This document shows, piece after piece, positions 1-49,400 of a DNA stretch of 64,000 nucleotides. Origin of the DNA: Elgaria multicarinata webbii (taxonomy: Eukaryota; Chordata; Lepidosauria; Squamata; Anguidae); the NCBI RefSeq assembly GCF_023053635.1, contig NC_086180.1, positions 844,001-908,000 of the forward strand. The letters are read 5' to 3'. Within the stretch, counting starts at the first letter, position 1, and each line of letters opens with the position of its first letter. The position numbers and the translations under genes were made by a program. The notes under the pieces were generated by a model. It was given only the letters and a program-made list of their open reading frames with translations. It was not told the DNA's origin and made no database searches.

Positions 1-1390
1 TGGGTGTGTGGCCGAAGGGAGAGGGCATCTGATGGCCCTCCGTTGTTGCCCTCGTCTCTGTGTCCCTCTGTTGCCGCCTCTGTGTGTTGGAGTTTAGTTT
101 GCAAAGCCTTTGAAGCCCGGGTTGTTCTGTCTGCCTGCCTGCCTGTTGCTTTGCAAACCTCTGTGCACATCGATGTAACGGATAGTCCTAACCGCAGGCA
201 ACTAGGATGTGCCCATCTCCTCTCGCCCCACCCCCTGCCACCCCCCAGGCCCTTGGCCTTCCATGCACCCCACTGTCCCCTAACTACCTCTCTCTGCTCT
301 GCATTTCCGTAGGATTTGCTCATCCTTCCGGAAGTCCCTCTGGTTCTGTTCTTTTGTTTTTGGTGAGAGGCCTTCTCCTTTGACCCTGGAAGACAGCTGC
401 TTTCTGCTAGGAAGGAGGAAGGTGCATGTTGGGGGCAGCCCCACCCCCCCGCCCGCCTGTGCATCCCTCGTGACAAGCTGGGCTTGGGAGTTGGCCGTCT
501 GCAGTATACCATGGCTCCACTAGATGCCAGTAGAAGCAGGGTTAGATCTTGGAAAGGGCCGTTTTGCCAAAACGTTGAGGATTATCTGGATTAAAAATGG
601 TATTTCGAGAGCATCTCTCTCCTTCAAGGGTTACAAGGGTTATATTATTTCGCGTACTTCTATTTGCTTCTATAGTGTTATGGTATCAAGCGCATATCAG
701 CGACCGGTAAAACGTTCTCCATTTGTAGATAATAGCTGCTCAAGGGAAGCCATTTTGAAGTAGTATGTTTCCTTGGGGATGGAAACGTGAGAAAGAAACG
801 TGGCTTTTTGCTCCACAGCCATTTTGGGTTTCCCTACTTGCATTTGGGGCCTCTGTTTTGCCTTTGCTTCCACACTGGAATCGGAAGAAGCCACTGCAAG
901 GAAGACCCTGTGGTCCTTTGAGACGTCGTCCCCCACTTCCACAGATGTGGGCTTGTTGCCAATATCGCCCATAAAGCAGAACCACCGTGCTCGGTTGGAC
1001 ACGTCTCCTGAAGTCATTGCTGCTGACTTTGAAGGACAGATTATTAGGAGTGCGCTGTATTTATTCTCCTGCTGAGGCTGTTAATCTTGGTGAGATCGCT
1101 GCCTGCTGGTGGAAGCCACCCGTGCCTGTTGCCCTCTCAGTCCTACTTGCTGGGACTTCATTCAGGGCCGAACTCTATTTGAGATTAGCCAGCCTCTAAG
1201 ATGGGATGCTGCTGTCCTTGCATTAGAAAACAATTAGTCTCTCTTTCCCAAATTTGGAGGGCTATAAAATATAACTGAGTGATTCTTCTACAGCAAGGGC
1301 TCTGCCCCACTAATCTTCCTCTGAAAGAGATTTCTTTGGACAGTGTTCTATTATTTTGTTTTTCAAATACAAGTTGGATACTCATTGACC
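1..1390 (+). other. DCTN1 intron 4, no gene seen
   Basis: GC-rich at the left and AT-richer at about 530-800. I searched for exon 4 of DCTN1 (end of the CAP-Gly flank) and did not find it, so it lies further upstream. Confidence 0.7.
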
Positions 1391-1394
1391 TGGT

Positions 1395-1456
1395 TCGCAC
1401 GTAATGACAACCCACCTGTTTAAAACCAATAGGTTGTCATGTGCGCCCGCCTCTTC
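1395..1456. repeat. Inverted repeat / foldback element
   Basis: GCACGTAATGACAACCCA on the left and AGGTTGTCATGTGCG on the right pair over about 13 bases with a three-base bulge. It adjoins the palindromic repeat that follows. Confidence 0.6.
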
Positions 1457-1489
1457 CGTTTGGCTCCTTTGTAAGTTGTGTAGCGTAAC

Positions 1490-1680
1490 ATTGGAACCCA
1501 GACCTCTGGGTTGTTTAGGAGCTAAGCAACCCAGCAGTTAACCCATATTCAGTTAACCACTGGGTTGTTCAGCCCGTAAATAACTTGGTGGCCTGGGTTT
1601 GCATGTCACACTGCTGCACAACCTACGAAGCAGCCGAATGTGGATTGTGGGGTAAAGCAGAAGAGGCGGGCGGACTGCCG
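1490..1680. repeat. Palindromic interspersed repeat, copy A
   Basis: CCTCTGGGTTGTTTAGGAGC, AAGCAACCCAGCAGTTAA and GTCACACTGCTGCACAACC are shared with 16240-16440. The unit contains several TGGGTTGTT / AACAACCCA inverted pairs. Probably a small DNA transposon derivative; family unknown to me. Confidence 0.6.
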
Positions 1681-2564
1681 ACAACGCCCTCCTTATGCAC
1701 GGCAGTCTGTCGTTTTTTAAACTGAGCGATGTTGTTATGTGCAAGCAGGGCCAGTGGTTGGCTAGAACAGAATTTCAGTGGCCTTCTGCAGAAATGTTTT
1801 CACTGGAGTGATACAGGATATCTGGGATGTTCCATCTTTATTTGAGTCAAAATCTTGTGTCACCCCCTGACTGAGGAGACGGGAGATGGGTCGTTCTTGT
1901 TTTTCCAATGTACAGCAATTTGCGGGGCGCATTTCAAGCTTGGAAGAAGGATGAGGTTCTTGTCAAGTGGTGTGGCTCCCCTAGACATTAGCCTTTGTTC
2001 GAGATTCAGGAGTCGAAGGCTAACGACCCTTTTCCTGGGCTCAGGCTTTTGTAGGCTGCCTCCGCCTGCCTCCTGTCCGCTTCCTCTCTGGGAGTGGCCA
2101 TGTTGCCTCCTTTTGCCCTTCAGAGCGTCCGTCCGTCTCTTCCTTCATCCACACATCCACTTCCCGCCTTGCTAACATGGCCAACAGAGCATGGCGATGT
2201 GGCTGTTTAAATATGGCAGCCGCCCCTTCTCCTGGTATCTCCGCTGTGCCAGAGGTGAGGCTGGTAGTGAGCAGGGAAAGGGCCTTCCCAGTTGTGATAT
2301 CCCAATTTCAGAACCGCTCGCTCTCTCCTTTCTCTGATACGTTTCAGGGGTCTGAAGCGGCCCAGCTTTTTAACTGGTTGGTAAAAGAAATTTTAATTGC
2401 TGTTTTGGGATGGTGGCCTCAGTGCTGGTCTGCTAGGTGCCTAATTTTTATTTTTAAAACTTTTTTATATAAGAAGTCTTGGACATTTTTAATTCAATGG
2501 AGGGATATAAATTTTTGGTCCAGCTTAGAGGGCTTCCATCATCTATGATGACGATGTATTATAT

Positions 2565-3085
2565 TTCTATAGCTGCCTCATAGTAAATCTCATTTTGCAG
2601 AAATTAAAAACCATTAAAATACATTATACAAAGTATGAAACCATTTTCATAAATACATATAAACAACGCATGTACACAGACAACATATATGTAAAACCAT
2701 TTTAAACAATCAATCGTAAGACAAATCCATCTAATCAAAACCCCACTATATGCTGAGAGAAGAGAAAGGTCTTAACTAGGCACTGAAAAGATAACAATGC
2801 TGGCACCAGGCGGGCCTCGTTGGGGAGATCATGCCACAATTGGAGGGCCATGACCGAGGAGGGCCTCTCCTTTGTTGCCGCCTTCTGAGCCTCCCTTGGA
2901 GGCTGCCAAAGGAGGTCAGATGCTGAACTTAGTGTATGGGTCAATTCATGCCAGGAGAGGTGGTCTGTCAGGTACTGCGGTCCCGAACCGTGTAAGGGCG
3001 TTATAGGTTAAAACCAGCACCTTGAATCAGACAGGCAGCCAGGGCAAGCGGACCGGAGTCGGACTCATATGTTTGGGCCTTCTGG
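2565..3085 (-). mobile_element. Degraded LINE (L2-like) 3' region
   Basis: On the minus strand a short frame reads LQLWHDLPNEARLVPALLSF then QCLVKTFLFS, the usual C-terminal motif of L2-type ORF2 proteins (LWNSLP..R.APSL..F...LKT.LF). It is followed by an AT-rich 3' part. Family assignment is by motif memory only. Confidence 0.55.
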
Positions 3086-3494
3086 CCCCTTTTATCAACC
3101 TTTAAAGACTAGTCCCAGAAGGGAGCAGATTCCACACCCTTGCTAGCTTGCAAGCTGACTGTTCTTCCAGGGTCCAAGGAGTCTGGAGCCTTTGTAAGGG
3201 TGGGCAGGGGCAGGGGGCACCCCTGGCTGGGGTGGGGGAGGGGCAGGGGGCACCCCTGGCTGGGCTGCCGACGCTCACCACACGAGCTCCTGAAACCTTG
3301 CCAGGTGTTGGGGTGAAACTCTGGGGGACTGTGTGGGTGCTGGCGAATTGGCACTAACAACTATCTCTTTGCTGCCTCTCTTCATGCGTGTGCTGAGCTA
3401 GCCTCACTTTGGCCACAGCCGGGTTCCTGCGTGGGCTCTTGCAGTGGCCGCTCTCTCGGTCTAACGTCTGCCCTTTTGTCCTCTTTCTATGCAG

Positions 3495-42504
<39,010 letters not shown>

Positions 42505-43370
42505 GAGAGCCCCGCCCCGCTCCTCTCCCCCCACTCTCTGCCGCCTCCCCACATCTAGACGGCCCTCGGCTGCAAAGCTCGCCTCCCGCCACTGACGCTC
42601 CGAACGTCCGCGTGCTCTGGGCCTGGGTTGTGGCCCCCCACTCCAACTGGGAGGCCCTCTGGCGACCGCTCCCCCTTTCTGGGGCGTCGCTCTCGCTGCC
42701 TTACCGACAGGCACCGGCTGGCTGCCCCTTGGGCCAGGCTTCAAGCGCCGCTCTGCATGTGCTGGGGGGCCTCCTCCTCCTCCTCCTCCTCCTCCTCCTC
42801 CTCCTCCTCCTGGACGCCTTCCCCCCTTGGCTAGCTTCCGGGCATGCTACGGGGCCGGATCCAAGGAGCAAACCCAAAGCACGGAGGGGAGGGGAGGGCA
42901 CCCTGCTCCCCCACCTGTTAGAGGAGGGCATTGAGGGGAACGCGGCCGGACCCTCCTCCGCTCCACCCCACGTAGTTCAGCCGCGGTTGCTAACGTAAAA
43001 CGCTTGCACGAAGCTCTCTTGCTGTTGCCACCAAGACCATTCAAAGGTCTCGGCTTGGGAGGCTCCGCGGTGAGAGGGCCCGGGCTGTGAGCGTGTCTCT
43101 CTGCCGGCAGCGGTGGGGGGCCTCTTCTCTTTGCAGAAGCACGCCAGGCCTCGTAATCCTGCCGCTCAGCACCTCCGGCCCCAGCCTCTGCTCCCTTCCT
43201 GTGGGGTCCTCCGTCTTCGGTGCTTTCATGTCAGTGGGGGTGAGGAGCCCCTCTTGCCAGGAGCGGGCGGAGCTGAGGCTGGCCAGCGCCAAGCACTTTG
43301 AGGCAGAGACCTTCTTGCATGTTGACTTCTTGAGACAATAAAATAAACTCACTCGAATTACGCTTGAGCT
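42505..43370 (+). other. DCTN1: DCTN1 3'UTR with overlapping poly(A) signals
   Basis: GC-rich untranslated sequence with a (TCC)n run at about 42771-42810. It ends with AATAAA at 43337-43342 and an overlapping AATAAA at 43342-43347, followed by a GT-rich stretch (gtgtgagtttctggtgt) typical of a cleavage region. The cleavage position is inferred. Confidence 0.8.
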
Positions 43371-43924
43371 GTGTGAGTTTCTGGTGTTTTCCACGCAGGC
43401 CCACGGGGGCAACCGTTTTGAGGTCAGGGGCCACTGGGGGGGCGGGGCCAGACGGCATCTCTAGTGGCAGATCTGCTGGACAGGCCGTGGGCTGCCCCCT
43501 AAGCCCTCTCCTTGCCCCACTTGCAGCAGAAGCTCGCCCTCCGACTGGCATGTCTCTCTCAGGCCAGGCAAGGCCCCTCCCCACAAGGCGCCTGACAGGC
43601 TGGATGGGATCAGGCGCTGCTCACGGGCAGGACAGGGCACTGCTGGTCTGAGAAAGGGCAAAAGAAGCTCTCGGCCTCTTCTGGGGCTGACGTGCAGAGC
43701 CCGCCTTTCCAAATGCGTCCTTGCCTTCAAGAGATCCTCCCTTCCTTTTCTAACGGCCAGAAGAAGGGGCCAGTGGAAGGGTCTCTCTCTCTCCCCCCTG
43801 CGCAGACTGTCCGAGAGGGAAGAGGGCTGGATGGGGGCCAGGCCTTTGCTCACTTGGTGGTTTAATTGGAGTTTGAATTTGCACTTTTGCAACCCAGCCG
43901 GTCAGAAGGTAAAGCGTGACCAGA

Positions 43925-44740
43925 GTGGAAAACTACAGGCCCAAGATTTTAATTGAAAAGAATTAAATTAGTTAGAGCAGTGATACACAATACCTAAAAA
44001 TATCTTCAAAAAAGACATTACAAAGATGAATTATTGTAGATAGGCAGAAAATGGCAGAAGGGGGCGATCAATAAAGCAAAAAACAATATATAAACCGTTA
44101 AAGAATGGCTTTGCAGTGTTGATTAAGCAGTCACTACAGGACAAAGTAATCAGTCCAAGCAATTCTAACATGTTCATTCTGGGGGATCTTTCTCCTAACT
44201 CCACCACCACCAATCTTGTTTTGGGGAAGTATTTCCTGGCAATTTTAGACTGTTCCAGTATGAAAAGCAAAATTCCTATCTACCAAACCAGAGGACCACA
44301 GATCCTTTTTGTCTCCATCATCACAGCCAATTCAATGCAGTGAGGCAAAGTTCCAATTGCCTCCAGTCAAGCCATACTGGGGGGAAGAGGGAGCGGAAAA
44401 TAATGTGCAGAAATATCCCAGGGAGGCAGGTAGCAAGAGAAGCCTCTGCATGTGCCCAGGACATCTTGTTATTGCGCTGAGATGGGACTGGAACTCTGCC
44501 CCTCTAGATCTCTCCCATATTTTCCATCAATTTCCTCACTTGTGTGAACCAGCCAGAGGCCATATCCGGGGGGAAGCGTCCTTGGGATCCTACGTTTTTG
44601 CACAGGCCCGTTTAACACACCAACGTGCGTTTTTAGTGCAGCCTTCCAAGTATTCCAGTAATGTGACAATTCCACATTCTCTCTGAGCCTTTTCTGGCGC
44701 TTGTCAGCCTGCTGCAAGTCATGAGGTTCTCACAACTCAC
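43925..44740 (-). other. AT-rich intergenic island, resembling a minus-strand 3'UTR
   Basis: Lies between DCTN1 and NOP56 and is far AT-richer than its flanks. Read on the minus strand it starts with an 82-codon frame (MQQADKRQKRLRENVELSHY...), then non-coding AT-rich sequence, and ends with ATTAAA near 43950. I do not recognise the peptide. It could be the tail of a retroposed or unannotated minus-strand transcript, or an unclassified repeat. Confidence 0.35.
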
Positions 44741-45136
44741 TGCTATCAACCGCAGTGCTGTAGTCTTAACTTCAGTTGACACTTAAGATTCGGCAGCTTA
44801 TGCAGACCTGAATGTTCCCGCGATGGCTGTCCATTTTAGTTCACGACGGCTGCTCTAGAACTGAGTGGTCCCGTGGATGGGGCAGGGCCAAAGCAACAAG
44901 GCTGATAGATGGAAAAGGCCACGGGATTCCCACCCACTGGGCTGGTTGGGTTTGAAAGTGAGAAGCTTAAATGGGCCCTCAGAACAGAGCACAAAAACAC
45001 TGCTACTGGCCAGAGCCCTACAAAGGACGCTCCCCAGGACAGCACTGTGCAACAGTGACGGGGCGGGGCAGACCACCACCACCACAAGCATCATCCCGAA
45101 GGTGCTCCCTTCTGCAAGTATAGACTTAGAACACTG

Positions 45137-45712
45137 CGTGCAGTTTTGGTCACTACACCTATTATAGAGCTGGAAAAAGTGCAGAGAAGGGCAACTAAAA
45201 TGATCAAAGGACCGGAGCATCTCCCCTATGAGGGAAGGTTACAACAGCTGGGATTGTTTAGCTTGGAAAAAAGGAGGCTAAGGGGAGACAGGATAGAGGT
45301 GGACAAAATTATGTATGGTGTGGAGAATGTGGATTGGGAGGCATTACTAGAACCCAAGGAAGTCATCCCATGAACCTGATCGGTGAGAGATTTAGGACAA
45401 ATAAAAGGACGGACTTCTGCACACAGCGCATAAATTATGGAACTCACTACCACAAGATGTAGTGATGGCCACCCATTTGGATGGCTTTAAAAGGGGGTAG
45501 GATTAAATTCCTGGAGGTGAAGGCTATCCATGGCTACTAGCCCTGAAGGTTGTGTGCTGCCTCCAGTATCTGAAGCAGTAAGCCTGTGTGCACCAGTTGC
45601 TGGGGAACATGGGTGGGCGGGTGCTGAACTCCTGTCCTGCTTATGGGTCCCTCGCCAACAGCTGTTTGGCCACTGTGTGAACAGAGTGCTGGACTAGATG
45701 GATCCTTGAGCA
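45137..45712 (+). mobile_element. LINE 3' fragment (CR1/L2-like, second family)
   Basis: A short frame reads [20 protein letters not shown] then [20 protein letters not shown], an ORF2 C-terminal part distinct from the ATTCTATG CR1. The 3' part ends GTGAACAGAGTGCTGGACTA. The same 3' part recurs at 47017, 27300 and, inverted, at 25805, 23890 and 49619. Confidence 0.75.
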
Positions 45713-45721
45713 GAGGGGGGA

Positions 45722-45862
45722 TTTATTTATTGATTGATTTATTGCATTTCTATACCGCCCAATAGCCGAAGCTCTCTGGGCGGTTAACAAAAATTAAAAC
45801 CATGAAAAGCATATAAACAACAATTTAAAAACATAAATACAAAATACAATATAAAAAGCAGG
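45722..45862. repeat. Squamate interspersed repeat (CCGCCCAATAGC type)
   Basis: TATACCGCCCAATAGCCGAA then GCTCTCTGGGCGGTTAACAA and an A-rich body. Inserted directly behind the LINE fragment at 45137-45712. Confidence 0.7.
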
Positions 45863-46239
45863 ATTAAAACCACGAGCTACTGCAAGGGAAGCGCCTGTGA
45901 CTGAGAAGGGCGCGTGCGGAAGGCGGTGATCTGCATGCGCAGCCCGGCAACGCAGCTTTAAATGCCGGTTTTGCAGCGAAGAGATGGGCGCCACGGCAGG
46001 CCGGCGCTTTTCACTGCTCCCCCCCCTCCCCCTCCCCCTCCCCCTCCCCCTCCCCGCATGTAGAGAGGTAGCCCAGCAGCGGCTCGGACCAGCCCCTGCA
46101 GCGCTAACTTTCTACGCACGTAGAGCGAGGGAGGCTTCCACGAGGGCCCTTTCCCAGCAGGCACCGCGCGGACGCCTCTCGGTAAGCCCCGCCTCGCCCC
46201 TCAATCTCCCATAGTTCCGCGCGCGGCGGCCGCACAGCG

Positions 46240-46448
46240 GCATCGAGTGATTGGCGCTCAAGAAGAGGAGGAGAAGGAGGAGCGGCGTCCCATTGGCCGA
46301 GGTGGGGGAGGGCGGGCGCGCGGCGGAAGAGGCGGGGCCGCCTCCTGCTCCGCTATTGGCCCGCCGCGCTCTGGGCGGGGCGCGCTTCCGGCTGGCGTTC
46401 GACGTTGGCGCTGAGCGCGCGGCCTGCGCGGGACACTCGCGAGGAGAC
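46240..46448 (+). promoter_or_regulatory. NOP56: NOP56 CpG-rich promoter with three ATTGG (inverted CCAAT) motifs
   Basis: Dense CpG sequence directly upstream of the NOP56 start. ATTGG occurs at 46250-46254, 46292-46296 and 46355-46359, with GC boxes (GGCGGGGC-like) at about 46331 and 46373. Repeated CCAAT boxes and no TATA box are usual for housekeeping ribosome-biogenesis genes. NF-Y binding is inferred from the motif only. Confidence 0.6.
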
Positions 46449-49400
46449 ATGGTGGGCGCCGGGCCTGGCCTGGCGGGGAGGCCGCGGAGCGAGGGGCGAG
46501 GCCGCGTGGGGGGACCTGGGGGGGGGTCCCGGGACGGGCTGGGCTGGGCTGGGCTGCTCTCCTCCTCCTCCTCCTGACTCCCTCCCTCCCTCCCCCCCTC
46601 TCGCGCAGGTGCTGCTCCACGTCCTATTCGAGCACGCGGCCGGCTACGCGCTCTTCGCCCTCAAGCAGGTGGAGGAGGTCGGGCTGCTCCTGCCTCAGGT
46701 GAGCGGGGCGAGGCGGGACGGGACGGGGCGTCTCCTCCCCGCGGAGCTGCCCGGGACGGTCCCCGGCGGCTCCAGGCCCAATGAGCACGTGGCGGCGGCC
46801 GCCCGGCCCGGCCCGGCCCGGCCCCGCTCCCCGCAGTGCGCTGATGAGCCTCCGTCGGAATCTGTCAATCCTCTGACACGGGTGATGCCACGTGTGAACT
46901 CTGAGCACGCGGCCGGCGGGCGGGCGGGCGACCTCCTTCCTTCCTTCCTCCCCCCCTCCGCTCAGGGCCCCGGAGCAGGGCTGGGGTGGAACGCGCCTCC
47001 CTGCGAGTAGAATGGGGGTCATTGTCCCATGAAGCTGATGGGTGGGAGATCCAGGCGAAAGTAAAAGGCAGGGCTCCTTCACACGGCGCGAGATGCGGTG
47101 ATGGCCACCCATTGGGATGGCTTGAAAAGGGGGTTGGATAAATTCCTGGAGAAGAAAACTATCCATGGCTGCTAGTCCTGGTGGTTGTGTGCTATCTCCA
47201 GTAATCAAGGCAGTAAACCTGTGTGCACCAGTTGCTGGGGAGCATGGGTGGGAGGGTGCTGTTGCACCATGACCTGCCTTGTTCATCTCTGGCCAATGGC
47301 CGGTTGGCCACTGTGTGAACAGAGTGCTGGACTTGATGGACCCTCGGTCTGATCCAGCATCAGGGCACTCATGCTTTTACAATCCGGGTCCACCCTGTCG
47401 GTGCTTCTGCAGGTGGAGGAGAGCGTGCTGAACCTGGGCAAGTTCCTCTCCGTGATCAAACTCGTGGCCTTTTCCCCATTCAAGTCTGCCCAAAGTGCCT
47501 TGGAGAACATCAACGCCATTTCCGAAGGTGAGCAGGGCCCAAGGGCCGTGAGAAGAGGAGGAGGAGGCCTTTCCCCTGAGGCTGCTTCCAGCTCCCGCCC
47601 TCCTGACCCTTTTCCTCTCTCATTTGGCTCAGGGATCCTCCATGAGGATCTTCGTCTCCTGCTAGAGACTAACCTGCCGGCGAAAAAGAAGAAAGTCCTT
47701 GTAGGGGTCAGCGATGCCAAAATTGGGGCTGCCATCCAGGAAGAGCTGGGCTACCAATGCCAGACCGGGGGAGTGGTTGCTGAGATCGCCCGAGGTGAGG
47801 CCGCAAAGACAGTGGCTGGGGCAGGGGAGGGTCATTACCACAAGCCCGAGCACAGGGGCTCCGGAGAGCGCTCGTCTACTGAGACGTAACGCGGCTGGCT
47901 GGGGTGGGATCGGGGCGGTGGCGTCACCATCAGCCTGCAAGGGGGGCGGGCCATGCTCCCCTTTTCCTGTTGCCTTCCAGGTATCCGGCTGCACTTCCAC
48001 AGTCTGGTTAAGGGCCTGACGGCACAGTCCGCCTCCAAGGCCCAGCTGGGGCTCGGGCACAGCTACTCCCGAGCCAAAGTGAAGTTCAATGTGAACCGGG
48101 TGGACAACATGATCATACAGTCCATCAGCCTCTTGGACCAGCTGGACAAAGACATCAACACCTTCTCCATGCGCGTCCGGTGCGTGCGGCAGGTTGCCTG
48201 TTGATGCCTGCGTGTGCGTCCAGCAGATCCTGGGTCCTCGTTGTCTCCCCATGCTTACCACAGGCAGCTTAGCTACGAACGCTGACTGTATAGAAGTGGG
48301 AGATACAGAATCCGTGGCCCTGCAGACACCGCAGCCAGGCTGCCTCTCGCCTGGACTGTATTGTTGGCAAGGGCACAAAACCCTTACCTGTAGAAAGAAA
48401 AGGGCCCTGCCAGTATTTGAGGCTTCCTAAAACCTTGCAGCTGTGCGACTGACTGGTTGGGAGTGGTGTGTGTGTGTGCTCTGTCTGCAAGAGCAAGATG
48501 GCCGCCTTTTCCCTAGCTCTGCTTTCTCTTCTTTCTCTCCAGCGAGTGGTACGGCTATCACTTCCCAGAACTGATCAAGATCGTGAGCGACAACTACACC
48601 TACTGCCGCCTGGCCAAGCTCATCGGGAACCGGAAGGAGCTGAGCGAGGAGAGCTTGGAGGGGTTGGAGGAAGTCGTCATGGACGGGGCCAAGGCTCAGG
48701 CGATCCTGGAGGCCTCCCGCTCCTCCATGGGTCAGTGGGGAAAGGGGAGGCACAGCGCTAGGTCCACCCATGGCTTCGTTGGTTCAGGCCAGAGTGAGGC
48801 CACAGCGGGGCACACGGGCATCTGTAGGGCTCACGTGTGGGTTGAATGGTTTCCCCAAGCCTGTATGTTTTCTGCCTTAGCTGCAGTTCTGTGAATGGAT
48901 ATGTGGGCCATCCCACAGGGCGAATGGGAGCGAATAGCAGTTCACAGATTACAAGCAGCCCAGGAAAGTGAGCGTGAGGGGCCCTTGGCGTCTCCCTGGC
49001 GTTGGCTCCTTCCGTGATTGTTGATAGCGGCCTCCAGGCGCTTTGTAGTCCCCTCCTGCTGCTGCTGCTTTCCTCTTGAGAGCCAGACTCAGATTCCTTG
49101 GCTGTTAAGCCCCCGTCCCAGGGTCCTCATTCTTCTTCTCCTCCCCCCCTCCCCCCCCTGGTTCACGGCAGGGATGGATATCTCTCCCATCGACCTCATC
49201 AACATCGAGAGCTTCTCCAGTCGCGTCATTTCTCTCTCCGAGTACCGCAAAGGCCTACAGGAGTATCTCCGCTCCAAGATGAGCCAGGTGGCTCCCAGCC
49301 TCTCAGCCCTGATTGGAGAAGTGGTGAGTGGAGGGGGTGGCAAAGGGGGGAGGGGAGGGGAGGGTTCAATCCTGACGTTCTCCTTGGCGGCAGATATGAT

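Noticed and set aside
48731-49171. Box C/D snoRNA in NOP56 intron 6
   Set aside because: No RUGAUGA/CUGA pair with a closing stem; only an H/ACA-like hairpin is noted.
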